A stretch of 64,000 nt of DNA from Reyranella humidisoli (GCF_019039055.1 NZ_JAHOPB010000001.1:3322001-3386000), one strand, 5' to 3'; counted from the stretch's first letter, positions 41,753-51,311 are shown. Notes: generated from the letters alone by a model not told the origin. A program made the numbers and translations.

Positions 41753-42520
41753 ATGTTGGTTCGCATCGGCACCATGGTCGCTTTGTTGGTCTCGATCGTT
41801 GCCTGCATGCCGGGCACCGATGGCGCCCCTCCGGCCGGTCGCGCCACGACCCTCGCGGCGGCGCCCGGCGGCATCCCGGCGGCGCGCTGGCACGCCGTCC
41901 TGATCGCTGGCGACAACAACAGCCCGTCGTTCGACAACGGCATCGACGCCCTGCGCGACAAGCTGTCGGGACGAGGCGTGCGCGACATTCGTATCCTGAC
42001 CTCCGATCCCGGGCGCAATCCGTCGGCCCAGGTCGCCAGCGCGGCGAACGTCTCGAACGCCCTGCGCAACGCCGGCGGCGCGGGTGCCTGCCTCGCCTTC
42101 ATCACCAGCCATGGCCACGAAACCGGCGTCGTGTTGCGCCAGGCCAATGGCGTCATCCGGCCCGGCACCCTCGACAGTGCGCTGGATGCCGGCTGTGGCG
42201 GCCTGCCGACCGTCGTTATCGTCTCGGCCTGCTATAGCGGCGTCTTCCTGACGTCGGCCATGCGACAGCCCAACCGCGTGGTGCTGACGGCGGCGGCGGC
42301 CGATCGTGTGAGCTTCGGCTGCGGGGCGGGCGACCGGTTTACCTACTATGACCAGTGCCTGCTGCAGCAGTTCGATGGCGCCTCGACCTGGAGCCAGCTT
42401 GCCCAGTCCACTCGGGCCTGCGTTCAGAGCCTCGAGAAGAGCATGGGGGTCCGCACGCCGTCGCAGCCGCAGATCTTCGTCGGCTCTGCGGTCGGCGACC
42501 TCAGGATTCCCGGCCGTTAA
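41753..42520 (+). CDS. caspase-like (C13/C14-type) predicted lipoprotein peptidase
   Basis: A 255-residue protein with a lipoprotein signal (VSIVAC, Cys18), then a caspase-hemoglobinase fold domain. WHAVLIAGDNNS opens the sheet, FITSHGHETG carries the predicted catalytic His120 and VIVSACYSGVF the predicted Cys160, with ALTAAAADRVSFGC-like sequence after it. The spacing matches the legumain (C13) type more than caspases. Similar proteins in alphaproteobacteria are of unknown role; exported or outer-membrane proteolysis is a fair guess. ATG 41753 follows GAAGGT. Its stop overlaps that of the convergent RidA gene. Confidence 0.72.
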   Translation: MLVRIGTMVALLVSIVACMPGTDGAPPAGRATTLAAAPGGIPAARWHAVLIAGDNNSPSFDNGIDALRDKLSGRGVRDIRILTSDPGRNPSAQVASAANVSNALRNAGGAGACLAFITSHGHETGVVLRQANGVIRPGTLDSALDAGCGGLPTVVIVSACYSGVFLTSAMRQPNRVVLTAAAADRVSFGCGAGDRFTYYDQCLLQQFDGASTWSQLAQSTRACVQSLEKSMGVRTPSQPQIFVGSAVGDLRIPGR

Positions 42521-42906
42521 CCACCGATCACGGCGGTGAAGTCGCAGGTCACCTGGTGCGGGCTGTCGCCCGAAAGCTGAAGCGTGTGACGGGCCGGGCG
42601 TGAGGCCTCGTCGGGGAACATCTTCACCCATTCGTCGTTCAGCGCGGCGCGGCCGGTCGACGGTTGCTTCATCCAGAAATTGATCTTGATGATGTCGTCG
42701 GGCGTGCCGCCGGCGGCTTCGACGCACAGCTTGATGTGCTGGAAGATGTTGGTGACCTGCGCGCCGAGGTCGGGCGGGACGTTGCGCGTGCCGGGCTCGG
42801 TGCCGTTCATGATACTCGACATCACGATGTTGCCGATGCGGCTGGCATTGGGAATCGGGTTCTGGTGGCTGTAGCCCGGGTAGTTGACGCTCTTGCGCTT
42901 GGCCAT
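42517..42906 (-). CDS. RidA/YjgF family protein
   Basis: RidA-fold protein of 129 residues. The family deaminates reactive enamine/imine intermediates. It has GNIVMSSIMNGTEPGT early, QVTNIFQHIKLCVEAAGGTPDDIIKINFWMKQ in the middle and HQVTCDFTAVI at the end. The RidA arginine that binds the substrate carboxylate (R105 in E. coli) is not certain: the SRPARHTL segment offers an arginine at about residue 104. It may belong to a divergent RidA subgroup. The neighbour is an enoyl-CoA hydratase. Confidence 0.82.
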   Translation of the reverse strand: MAKRKSVNYPGYSHQNPIPNASRIGNIVMSSIMNGTEPGTRNVPPDLGAQVTNIFQHIKLCVEAAGGTPDDIIKINFWMKQPSTGRAALNDEWVKMFPDEASRPARHTLQLSGDSPHQVTCDFTAVIGG

Positions 42907-42979
42907 CGTTTCTCTCCCTTGGAAGGCGGAAGCATTGCATTTCCGCTCGCCGGGGCAAATGCTCCCGTCAGGAGGAACG

Positions 42980-43780
42980 ATGACCCAAAGCCAGACAGGT
43001 ACGCTCGTCGACTACGAGCGGGACGGCGAGATCGTCACCCTGACGCTCAATCGCCCGGACAAGCTGAACGCCTTCAACGACGAACTGGTCGGCGCGCTCT
43101 CGGACGCGCTGCACCGGTTCGACATGGAGGACGAGGCGCAGATCGCGATCATCACGGGCCGCGGCCGCGCCTTTTCCAGCGGTGCCGACGTGAAGCAGCG
43201 TCAGTTGCGCAGCCGCGAGGAGTTTCTGCGGCTGGGCGGGCCGCAGGGGCGCGGGACGCACTCTGCCGACCTGCTCACAAGGTCGGTGAACTGGAAGCCC
43301 GTCATCGCCGCGCCGCACGGCTACGTACTCGGCCTCTCGGTCGGCATCGTGCTCGAGTGCGACCTGATCGTCGCCGAGGAGGGCACGCGCTTCCAGATCA
43401 CCGAGACGTCGCGCGGTCTCGGCGCGGGCCGCTACTGGGGCATCATGCAGTTCCGGGGCGGCGGCGCCTTCGCGATGGAGGCTGCCTTTGCCGGTCGCTA
43501 CTTCACCGCCGAGGAGGCGCTTGCCGCGAACCTGATCAATCGCGTCGCGCCCAAGGGCAGGTATCTCGACATGGCGCGCGAGCTTGCGCGCGACGTCGTG
43601 AAGAACCCGCCGCTCAGCGTACGCTCCACGGTGCGGACGCGGCGCTGGTACATGGACCGCATGACGCGCGAGATCATGCACCAGACCGCACCCGAGCGGC
43701 TCTATCTCTCTGAGGACTTCCAGGAAGCGGCGCGGGCCTTCACCGAGAAGCGCAAGCCGGCGAAGTTCAAGGGGCGCTAG
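42980..43780 (+). CDS. enoyl-CoA hydratase/isomerase family protein
   Basis: Crotonase-fold enzyme of 266 residues. NRPDKLNAFNDEL (about 23-35), GRGRAFSSGADVKQR with the oxyanion glycines (about 59-73), APHGYVLGLSVGIVLECDLIVAEEG and the helical C-terminus are typical. The second oxyanion glycine (GLS) is kept. The usual catalytic glutamates cannot be placed with certainty, so hydratase, isomerase or hydrolase are possible. ATG 42980 follows GGAGGAACG. It converges with an acyl-CoA synthetase, sharing its CTAG stop bases. Confidence 0.87.
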   Translation: MTQSQTGTLVDYERDGEIVTLTLNRPDKLNAFNDELVGALSDALHRFDMEDEAQIAIITGRGRAFSSGADVKQRQLRSREEFLRLGGPQGRGTHSADLLTRSVNWKPVIAAPHGYVLGLSVGIVLECDLIVAEEGTRFQITETSRGLGAGRYWGIMQFRGGGAFAMEAAFAGRYFTAEEALAANLINRVAPKGRYLDMARELARDVVKNPPLSVRSTVRTRRWYMDRMTREIMHQTAPERLYLSEDFQEAARAFTEKRKPAKFKGR

Positions 43781-45372
43781 AGCCGTTCCAGCGCCATGTC
43801 GCGCAGGCGGGCGCGCTGGATCTTGAAGCCGTTGGGCGAGGGCGTCTTCGGGAAGTCATCGACCGCGAAGACGCGCATCGGCACCTTGTAATTGGCGAGG
43901 CCGTGCCTGCAGTGCGCGATGGCGGCGGCCTCGTCGAGCGTCGCACCCGGGCTGAGCATCACGAACGCAACCGCTCGGACGCCCTCGGGGCGCGGCACCG
44001 CGATGGCCTGACAGCCCGCGATGCCCGGCAGCTTCTGCAGGTGGGTCTCGATCTCGAGCGGATTCACCAGGAAGCCTGACAGCCGCAGCACGTCGCCCAT
44101 GCGGCTGAGGAACGTGAAGCCACCCCGACCGTCGAGTTCCGCGAGGTCGCCGGTTCGCACGTAACCGTCGGCGGTCACGGTCTCGGCCGTCGCCGTGTCG
44201 TTTCCGAAATAGCCGACCATCAGGGAAGGGCCGGCGCATTCGAGCATGCCCGGCTGGCCGATACCCAGCAGTTCGCCCGTCTCCGGATCGCGCACGCGGA
44301 CATGACCGAGCGGCGAGGTCGGCACGCCGCCGCCCTTCTTGCGAAGCGCGACTTCGGAGTCGATCGGCTGCAGGGAGTAGAGGGCCTGGACCTCGCTCAT
44401 CCCATAGAGACCGCACAGACGCAGGGCGCGTTTCTCGGCCGTCTCCGCGATGTCGTCGAGCGACGCATTGAACGCGGCATAGCCCGCCCACTTCACCGAC
44501 GGGAAAGGATGGTCGCCGGGCACCGCGTCGAGCAGACGGGCGTACATGTCGTCGCTGCCGAACAGGGTGGTCGGGCGGTGATGGGCGATCAGCCGCGCGA
44601 TCTCGTCGATCTCGTAGGATTCGACCAGCACGCAGGGCTTGCCGGCGGCCAGCGTCGCCATCGTCTGGTCGAAGCCATAGACGCCGCACAAGGGCAGGAT
44701 CGAGAGCGACAGCGTTTCGGGCGCGGTGAGGCCGAAGGCGCGAGCCACCTGCTGCGCGTGGCCGGCGATCGCCCCCTGGCGATGCAGGACGAACTTGGGC
44801 GCACTGGTCGTGCCCGAGGTCGTGAAGATGTTGCAGGGGGCACTGGCCCTGGCGTTGTTCAAACCGAGACGCGGACGGGACAGCAGGCGTTCGAAGGGTA
44901 CGCGCCGCAGCCGTTCGATGGCGGGCGGCACCAAAGCAGGCTCGTCGCCGACAGTGACGATGGCCGCGAGCCTGTCGAGCGCATCCGGCTCGATGCCGGC
45001 AAGGATCGACAGGAAATCGATTCGGCGGAAGCCGGGGGCGCAGGCCAGCACCTTGGCGCCGGAGCGGCCCACGATGTCGGCGACCTCGACCGCGCGGTAG
45101 CGGGTGTTCACCGCCACGGCGATGGCACCCAGTCGCACGCAGGCGAGATAGAGGATCGGATAGGCCGGCACGTTGGGCAGCCACAGGGCCACGCGATCGC
45201 CCGGGCCGATGCCGAGGTCGGCAAGCCCCTGCGCCGCCCGGCGCGCGCTTTCGGTGAGTTCGAGGAAGGAGATCGTCCGGTCGCCATGAATGAGGGCCGG
45301 CGCATTGGGCATCTGCTCGGCGATGTCGGCGACCATGGTCCAGACGTCGGCGGCGGGTTGGGTGAGAGGCAT
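43777..45372 (-). CDS. class I adenylate-forming acyl-CoA synthetase
   Basis: Adenylate-forming enzyme of 531 residues. The ATP motif is IFTTSGTTSAPKFVLH (about 187-202), less standard than SSGTTGLPKG because it has Ser-Ala-Pro and Phe. The hinge region is VRTGDLAELDGRGGFTFLSRMGDVLRLSGFLVNPLEIE, and the C-terminal catalytic lysine is in PNGFKIQR. Long- or medium-chain fatty acids are likely substrates. It lies opposite the enoyl-CoA hydratase and is divergent from a Bug receptor gene. Confidence 0.86.
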   Translation of the reverse strand: MPLTQPAADVWTMVADIAEQMPNAPALIHGDRTISFLELTESARRAAQGLADLGIGPGDRVALWLPNVPAYPILYLACVRLGAIAVAVNTRYRAVEVADIVGRSGAKVLACAPGFRRIDFLSILAGIEPDALDRLAAIVTVGDEPALVPPAIERLRRVPFERLLSRPRLGLNNARASAPCNIFTTSGTTSAPKFVLHRQGAIAGHAQQVARAFGLTAPETLSLSILPLCGVYGFDQTMATLAAGKPCVLVESYEIDEIARLIAHHRPTTLFGSDDMYARLLDAVPGDHPFPSVKWAGYAAFNASLDDIAETAEKRALRLCGLYGMSEVQALYSLQPIDSEVALRKKGGGVPTSPLGHVRVRDPETGELLGIGQPGMLECAGPSLMVGYFGNDTATAETVTADGYVRTGDLAELDGRGGFTFLSRMGDVLRLSGFLVNPLEIETHLQKLPGIAGCQAIAVPRPEGVRAVAFVMLSPGATLDEAAAIAHCRHGLANYKVPMRVFAVDDFPKTPSPNGFKIQRARLRDMALERL

Positions 45373-45476
45373 GCGGGCGGAGACTACCCGAAGACCGTTT
45401 CATCTCAAGCGCGATGCCTTGACCCGGCACGGCCCTTGCCTGACGCTCGGCACCGGGTTTGGGATTGGGGGTCGTC

Positions 45477-46445
45477 ATGCTGCGTCGAAGCCTGTTTGCT
45501 GCTCCGCTCGTTCTTGCCGCTGCGTCGGCGCGTGCCCAGCAATGGGTGCCGAAGCAACCGATCAAGATCCTCGTGGGATATGCGCCGGGCGGAACGGCGG
45601 ACATGGCCGCCCGGATCGCTGCGGAAACGATCCAGCGCCAGCATAGCTACACCGTTGTCGTCGAAAACAAGACCGGCGCCGGCGGCTTCATCGCGCTGAA
45701 GGCGGTCGCCCAGGCGCCGGCCGACGGCTACACGGTGGGCATCGGCATCATGGGCCAGCTCGCGGTCGGCCCGGTGGTGCCGGGCTCGCAGATCCCGCTC
45801 GACCTCGACAAGGAACTGACGCCGATCTGCAATCTGGTCGGCGTGCCGATGGCGCTGATTGTGCGGATGGACGCGCCGTTCAAGACCATTCCTGAATTCG
45901 TCGCCTATGCGAAGGCCAATCCGGGCAAGGTGAGCTACGCTTCGACCGGTCTTGGCTCGACCAACCAGCTCGGCGCGGAGTTCCTGGCGGCCGAAGCGGG
46001 TGGGCTGAAGCTGATCCACGTTCCCTATCGCGGCGGCGCACCGGCGATCGCCGATGTGGCGGCGGGCAATGTCGACATGTTCTTCGGCAACGTCTCGGAA
46101 CTGATCGGCCAGGCCCGTGGCGGGAAGGTCCGCGTGCTGGCGCTCGCCTCGGCGAAGCCGACGCCGCTTGCACCGGAACTGCCGCTGCTCACCAAAGACA
46201 TCCCGGCGCTCGACATCAACAACTGGTTCGGTCTCATGGGCCCGGCCGGTTTGCCCGCCGACATCAAGGGCGCGCTCGCCAAGCTGTTTCTCGATGCGAT
46301 GGCTGATCCGAGGAATGCTGAAACGCTGGCCAAGCAAGGCCTTGAGCCGATCGGGCAGGGCCCCGATGCTTTCGCCGCCTACATCGTCAAGGACCGCGAG
46401 CGCTGGGCGAAGGTCGCCAGGCAGGGCAATGTGAAGGCCGAATAG
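45477..46445 (+). CDS. Bug/TctC-type periplasmic organic-acid receptor
   Basis: Periplasmic solute-binding protein of the tripartite tricarboxylate receptor family, 322 residues. It has a signal peptide (LRRSLFAAPLVLAAASARA, about 2-20), then the Bug motif PIKILVGYAPGGTADMAARIAAE at about 28-50, and ENKTGAGGFIALKAVAQAPADGYT. Asp residues of the ligand site are conserved. It lies 13 bases ahead of HyuA rather than beside TctAB, which are about 7 kb upstream on the other strand, so it may bind a hydantoin or related acid. ATG 45477 follows a GGGGGT site. Confidence 0.88.
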   Translation: MLRRSLFAAPLVLAAASARAQQWVPKQPIKILVGYAPGGTADMAARIAAETIQRQHSYTVVVENKTGAGGFIALKAVAQAPADGYTVGIGIMGQLAVGPVVPGSQIPLDLDKELTPICNLVGVPMALIVRMDAPFKTIPEFVAYAKANPGKVSYASTGLGSTNQLGAEFLAAEAGGLKLIHVPYRGGAPAIADVAAGNVDMFFGNVSELIGQARGGKVRVLALASAKPTPLAPELPLLTKDIPALDINNWFGLMGPAGLPADIKGALAKLFLDAMADPRNAETLAKQGLEPIGQGPDAFAAYIVKDRERWAKVARQGNVKAE

Positions 46446-46458
46446 CAAAGGACGTGTA

Positions 46459-48528
46459 ATGAGTGCGCCGCTTTCCCTCGGCATCGACATCGGGGGAACC
46501 TTCACCGACCTCGTCATCCACGATCCGCGCACCGGGCGGGCCGTCATCTGGAAGGAAAGCACGACGCCGGACGATCCGGCCCGCGGGGCGCTGGAGGGCA
46601 CGCGGCGGGTGCTGGAGAAGGCGGGCGCGAAGCCGCAGGACATTGGGCGCGTCGTGCATGCCACGACGCTATTCACCAATGCGCTGATCGAACGAAAGGG
46701 CGCGAAGACCGGCCTGCTCACCACCGCAGGCTTCGGCGACGTGCTGGAGATCGCTCGCGAGCGCAAGTACGAGCTCTACGATCTGTTCATCGAGATGCCG
46801 AAGCCGCTGGTGCCGCGGCCGTGGCGCCGGGAGGCGAAGGAACGGCTGGCACCGGACGGAACGGTCGAAATCGCGCTGGATGTGGATGCGGCGCTGGGCG
46901 AAGTGGCCGATCTCGTGGAGCAGGGTGTCGAGAGCCTCGCCATCTGCTTCCTGCATTCCTATGCCAACGCCGCACACGAGCGTGCGATCGGTGCGGCCGT
47001 CGCGGAGCGCTTCCAGAACCTGTCGATCTCGCTGTCGTCCGACATTGCGCCGGAGATCCGCGAGTACCCGCGTGCCAGCACGACGGTGGCCAACGCCTAT
47101 GTGCGGCCGCTGGCGGAAATCTATCTCGAACGGCTGGAACAGGCGCTGCGGGCCGAGGGCATCCCGGGTGGGCTGTTCCTGATGCTCTCCAACGGCGGTC
47201 TCACCCATGTGAGTGAGGCCAAGCGCGCGCCGGTGCAATTGCTCGAAAGCGGGCCGGCGGCGGGCGCGCTGGCCGGCGCCTGGTTCGGCCGCAATGCCGG
47301 GCTGGAGCGCGTGCTCGCCTTCGACATGGGCGGGACGACCGCGAAGCTGGCGCTGGTCGACGATGGCGAGCCGCTGGTGGCGTGGGGCTTCGAGGCGGCG
47401 CGCGAGAAGCGTTTCCTGCGCGGCTCCGGCCTGCCGATCCAGATCGCTACCGTCGAACTGATCGAGATCGGCGCTGGCGGCGGCTCGATCGCTCATCGAA
47501 GCGACCTCGGCACGCTGAATGTCGGCCCGGAGAGCAGCGGCGCGCAGCCCGGACCCGCCTGCTACGGCCGCGGCGGCACCGAGGCCACGGTGACCGACGC
47601 CGACCTGACCCTGGGCTATCTCAACGCCGACTTCTTCCTGGGTGGCGCGATGAAGATCGACGCCGTGGCGACGAACGCCGCGTTCGGCAAGCTGGCGGGT
47701 GCGCTGGGCGTCGAGCCCGGCCGGGCGGCCTTCGGCGTACATGACGTGGTGAACGAGAACATGGCGGGGGCCGCGCGCGTAGCCATCGCCGAGCGGGGGC
47801 GCGTGCCGTCGGAATATGCGCTGCTGGCGACCGGCGGGGCGGGGCCCGTCCATGCCTGGCACGTCGCGCGCAAGCTCGGCGTCAGCCGCGTCGTCTGTCC
47901 ACCGGGCGCGGGCGCGGGGAGCACGATCGGCATGCTGATGGCGCCGGCCCGTGTCGATCGCGTGGCAAGCTTCACCACGGCGCTGGCCGGAGCCGACCTT
48001 GCCGCGGCAGGCCGCATCTTCGCCAATCTCGAAAAGGACTCGCTCGACGTGTTGCGCCTCACCGGTGCCGACGTCGACGGACGCACCGTCCGCTACTTGG
48101 CCGACATGCGTTACATCGGTCAGGGCAGCGAGATCACCGTCGTGCTGCCGCATGAGCTGACGGAAGGCGCCGTGAAGGTGGCCTTCGAGGCCGCGTACAA
48201 GGCGCTGTTTGCGCGCGTCCCGCCGGGCGCCGCCATCCAGCTCGTGGCGCTGCGCCTCTCGGTCAGCGCGCCGATGCCGGGCACCGGCGGCAAACTCGAG
48301 CTGCCGCGCCATGCGTCGGACAACGCGCTCAAGGGCACGCGACCAGTGTTATTTCCCGACGAAGGCAGAACGCTGTCGACCCGTGTGTGGGACCGCTACG
48401 CGCTCGAACCCGGCGTCAGCATCGAGGGGCCCGCCGTGTTCGAGGAGAACGAAAGCACCTTCATCGTCGGGCCCAACTCGACGGCGCGACTGCTGCCTGA
48501 CGGCTCCATCCTGGCGGAGGCAAACTGA
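46459..48528 (+). CDS. hyuA: hydantoinase/oxoprolinase subunit A
   Basis: ATP-dependent hydantoinase/5-oxoprolinase subunit A of 689 residues. The actin-like fold begins LGIDIGGTFTDLVIHDPRTG (about 7-26) and includes VHATTLFTNALIERKGAKTGLLTT, LLESGPAAGALAGA and MGGTTAKLALV. The C-terminal domain is beta-rich. Together with HyuB it would open a cyclic amide. It follows the Bug receptor by 13 bases and its stop overlaps the HyuB start by one base, so the three are coupled. Acetone carboxylase and oxoprolinase relatives are alternatives. Confidence 0.88.
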   Translation: MSAPLSLGIDIGGTFTDLVIHDPRTGRAVIWKESTTPDDPARGALEGTRRVLEKAGAKPQDIGRVVHATTLFTNALIERKGAKTGLLTTAGFGDVLEIARERKYELYDLFIEMPKPLVPRPWRREAKERLAPDGTVEIALDVDAALGEVADLVEQGVESLAICFLHSYANAAHERAIGAAVAERFQNLSISLSSDIAPEIREYPRASTTVANAYVRPLAEIYLERLEQALRAEGIPGGLFLMLSNGGLTHVSEAKRAPVQLLESGPAAGALAGAWFGRNAGLERVLAFDMGGTTAKLALVDDGEPLVAWGFEAAREKRFLRGSGLPIQIATVELIEIGAGGGSIAHRSDLGTLNVGPESSGAQPGPACYGRGGTEATVTDADLTLGYLNADFFLGGAMKIDAVATNAAFGKLAGALGVEPGRAAFGVHDVVNENMAGAARVAIAERGRVPSEYALLATGGAGPVHAWHVARKLGVSRVVCPPGAGAGSTIGMLMAPARVDRVASFTTALAGADLAAAGRIFANLEKDSLDVLRLTGADVDGRTVRYLADMRYIGQGSEITVVLPHELTEGAVKVAFEAAYKALFARVPPGAAIQLVALRLSVSAPMPGTGGKLELPRHASDNALKGTRPVLFPDEGRTLSTRVWDRYALEPGVSIEGPAVFEENESTFIVGPNSTARLLPDGSILAEAN

Positions 48529-50159
48529 TGTCACGCACCTTCGATGCCATAGAACTCGAGCTGCTGTGGCGGCGGCTGATCTCGCTGGTCGACGAGGCCG
48601 CCGCAGCGATGGTTCGCACGTCTTTCTCGACACTGGTGCGTGAGAGCTACGACTTCTCCTGCGTCGTGACCGATGCCACGGGCCAGTCGCTGGTCCAGGC
48701 GAGCGAGAGCATCCCGAGTTTCATCGGCACCCTGCCCGAGACGGTGAAGCACTTCCTGCGGCACTTCCCCGAAGACCAGCTTTCGCCCGGCGACGTGCTG
48801 ATCACCAACGACATCTGGCTTGGCACCGGCCATCTGCCCGACGTGACGCTGGCCAAGCCGATCTTCCGCAACGGCCGGCTGATCGCCTTCAGCGCCACGA
48901 CGGCGCATGTGCCCGACATCGGCGGCAAGATCAGGAGCCCCGAGCCGCGCGAGGTCTTCGAGGAGGGGCTGCAGATCCCGCCGATGAAGATGATGGCGGC
49001 GGGGGAGACCGACGAGACGCTGGTCGCACTGATCCGCAAGAACGTGCGCACGCCCGACCAGACGATGGGTGATCTCTACGCCCAGATCGTAGCGCTCGAT
49101 CTCATGGAGGACCGGCTGCTGGTCCTCATGGAGAATTACGGGCTGCCCGATCTCACCGACCTCGCGCGCGAGATCCAGGGCCGCTGTGAGGCCGCCATGC
49201 GGGCGGCCATCCTCGAACTGCCGGACGGGACGTATCATAGCGAGCTCAAGACCGACGGCATCATGGACAAGCCGATCACGATTAGAATGGCGCTCACCAT
49301 CAAGGGCGACGAGATCCTGATCGACTTCGCCGGCACCGACGCCCAGGTCGACCGGGCGATCAACTGCGCCATGTGCTACACCAACGCGATGTGCATGTAT
49401 GGGGTGAAGGTCTGCACCAACTCCAACCTGCCCAACAACGAAGGCGCGTGGCGGCCGATCACGCTCACCGCGCCGCCGGGCTGCATCGTCAATCCGCAGT
49501 TCCCCGCGCCGGGCGGCTCGCGCATGCTGATCGGCCATTACATTCCGATGCTGGTGTTCGGCTGCCTGGGCCAGATCGTGCCGGAGCGCGTGATGGCGGC
49601 CTGCGGCTCGCCGATGTGGGGCATGAACCAGTCGGGCGTGCGGGAAGGGGGCAAGCCCTACGCCAACATGTTCTTCTACAATGGCGGTATGGGCGGCAAC
49701 ACGCAGCGCGACGGCGTCACCTGTCTGTCGTGGCCGTCCAACGTCAGCTCGACCTCGATCGAGATCAGCGAGCACATCGCGCCGCTGCGCTTCCATCACA
49801 AGAAGCTGCGTCCCGATTCCGGCGGCGCCGGTCGTCATCGCGGCGGGCTGGGGCAGGAGATCCTGATCGAGAGTCGCAGCGAAACGCCGATCGCGGTGTC
49901 GTTCCTCGCCGAGCGCACGATCTTTGCCGCGTTCGGTATCGAGGGCGGCAAGGACGGCGCGCCGGGAGAGTTGCGCATCAACGGCGAGAAGACCGATCCC
50001 AAGAAGCAGTATGTGCTGAACAAGGGCGACACCGTTTCCCTCGGCACGCCGGGTGGTGGCGGTCACGGCGATCCGAAGCTGCGTTCCGCGGGGGCGGTCG
50101 CAGCCGACATCGCGGCGGGATACGTGACGGTGCAGTCAGCTTACCAGAGCGACGACTAA
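48528..50159 (+). CDS. hyuB: hydantoinase/oxoprolinase subunit B
   Basis: Subunit B of the same enzyme, 543 residues. Typical segments are FDAIELELLWRRLISLVDEAAAAMVRTSFSTLVRE near the start, GDVLITNDIWLGTGHLPDVTLAKPIF and FSATTAHVPDIGGK. FPAPGGSRMLIGHYIPMLVFG follows, and the C-terminal STSIEISEHIAPLRFHHKKLRPDSGGAGRHRGGLGQE is the strong family mark. It forms the active heteromer with HyuA. A 66-base gap then leads to an ABC importer. Confidence 0.9.
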   Translation: MSRTFDAIELELLWRRLISLVDEAAAAMVRTSFSTLVRESYDFSCVVTDATGQSLVQASESIPSFIGTLPETVKHFLRHFPEDQLSPGDVLITNDIWLGTGHLPDVTLAKPIFRNGRLIAFSATTAHVPDIGGKIRSPEPREVFEEGLQIPPMKMMAAGETDETLVALIRKNVRTPDQTMGDLYAQIVALDLMEDRLLVLMENYGLPDLTDLAREIQGRCEAAMRAAILELPDGTYHSELKTDGIMDKPITIRMALTIKGDEILIDFAGTDAQVDRAINCAMCYTNAMCMYGVKVCTNSNLPNNEGAWRPITLTAPPGCIVNPQFPAPGGSRMLIGHYIPMLVFGCLGQIVPERVMAACGSPMWGMNQSGVREGGKPYANMFFYNGGMGGNTQRDGVTCLSWPSNVSSTSIEISEHIAPLRFHHKKLRPDSGGAGRHRGGLGQEILIESRSETPIAVSFLAERTIFAAFGIEGGKDGAPGELRINGEKTDPKKQYVLNKGDTVSLGTPGGGGHGDPKLRSAGAVAADIAAGYVTVQSAYQSDD

Positions 50160-50225
50160 CAGCGATTGAACCTCCGGGCAGCGGTCGTTACGCTCGCTCC
50201 TAACAAGAATATCTAGGGGGAAACA

Positions 50226-51308
50226 ATGAAGCTGATTGCTGCCGCGTCCGCGGCCCTGTGCGCTATGGCCTGGGTCGTTGCCTCTCCCGTCCATGCCCAG
50301 GGAAAGGTCTGCGACAATCCCAAGCAGATGGAGGGCTTCAAGACCTGCGCCAACATCGACAAGGCCAAGGCCGAGGGCGCCTTCACGCTCTACTCGACCG
50401 ATCCCGAGCAGGGCCAGGTCAAGCTGCTGGCCGCCTTCAACAAGCTGTTCCCCGAGATCAAGACCAGCTACGTGCGCCTGCAGGCCGGCGCGCTCTACGC
50501 CAAGGTACTCTCCGAGCGGCAGGCCAAGTCGTTCCTTGTCGACGTCATCCAGATCTCCGACATGGGCATGATCCTGGACTTCCAGCGCAAGGGTGGCTTC
50601 CGCCAGTACGTTTCGCCCGAGATGCAGTTCTTCCCCAAGGAGGCCAAGAGCCAGCCGGAAGGCTTCTGGACCTGGGGTTCGGTCATCATGGCCGGCATTG
50701 CCTACAACCCGAACAATGTCCCGGCGGCCGACGCGCCCAAGAAGTGGGAAGACCTGCTCGACCCGAAGTGGAAGGACGCGATCAACGTGAAGGTCTCCAA
50801 CTCGGGCCTCCAGCACGGCGTCTGGTACATGCTGATGCCGATCCTCGGCATGGAGTACTTCAAGAAGTTCGGCGAGCAGAAGCCGCGCGCCTTCGATTCC
50901 TATGTCCAGCAGTACGGCCGGCTGGTCGACGGCCAGGACAAGATCATCATGGGCGCGCAGTATTCGGGCTACATCGAGTTCAAGGCCAAGGGCGCGCCGC
51001 TCGCCTTCGTCTTCCCCGATACCGGCGTGCCCGCCGTGCCGGAGACCTATGGCATCGTCGACCAGGCGCCGCATCCCAATGCCGCCGAGCTGTTCATGGA
51101 CTGGTTCCTCTCGCCGGTCGGGCAGAAGGCGCTGGCCGACGCCCTGCTGCTCCACTCGCCGCGTCCGGACGTGCCGCCGCCCGGCGGCGCCGACACGGTG
51201 CCCCTGAGCAAGATGAAGCTGCTGTCGCCGGCCGACTGGAATGCCTTCGAGAAGGATCGCCCGGCCTTCGCCAAGGAGTGGAACCGCATCGTCGGCACCG
51301 GACGCTAG
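50226..51308 (+). CDS. extracellular solute-binding protein (iron/ABC type)
   Basis: Periplasmic binding protein of 360 residues in the family 1/ferric-type group. The signal peptide is MKLIAAASAALCAMAWVVASPVHAQ, about 1-25. The mature domain holds EGAFTLYSTDPEQGQVKLL and later KKWEDLLDPKWKD and GIVDQAPHPNAAELFMDWFLSPVGQKAL. It is followed by a fused permease and an ATPase, which complete a full importer. The lack of clear ferric tyrosines leaves the ligand open: iron, phosphonate or a small organic. It has an AGGGGGAAAC ribosome site. Confidence 0.85.
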   Translation: MKLIAAASAALCAMAWVVASPVHAQGKVCDNPKQMEGFKTCANIDKAKAEGAFTLYSTDPEQGQVKLLAAFNKLFPEIKTSYVRLQAGALYAKVLSERQAKSFLVDVIQISDMGMILDFQRKGGFRQYVSPEMQFFPKEAKSQPEGFWTWGSVIMAGIAYNPNNVPAADAPKKWEDLLDPKWKDAINVKVSNSGLQHGVWYMLMPILGMEYFKKFGEQKPRAFDSYVQQYGRLVDGQDKIIMGAQYSGYIEFKAKGAPLAFVFPDTGVPAVPETYGIVDQAPHPNAAELFMDWFLSPVGQKALADALLLHSPRPDVPPPGGADTVPLSKMKLLSPADWNAFEKDRPAFAKEWNRIVGTGR

Positions 51309-51311
51309 GCC

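Noticed and set aside
46669..48312. 547-residue minus-strand frame opposite hyuA
   Set aside because: Antisense shadow of a strongly conserved gene; no motif.
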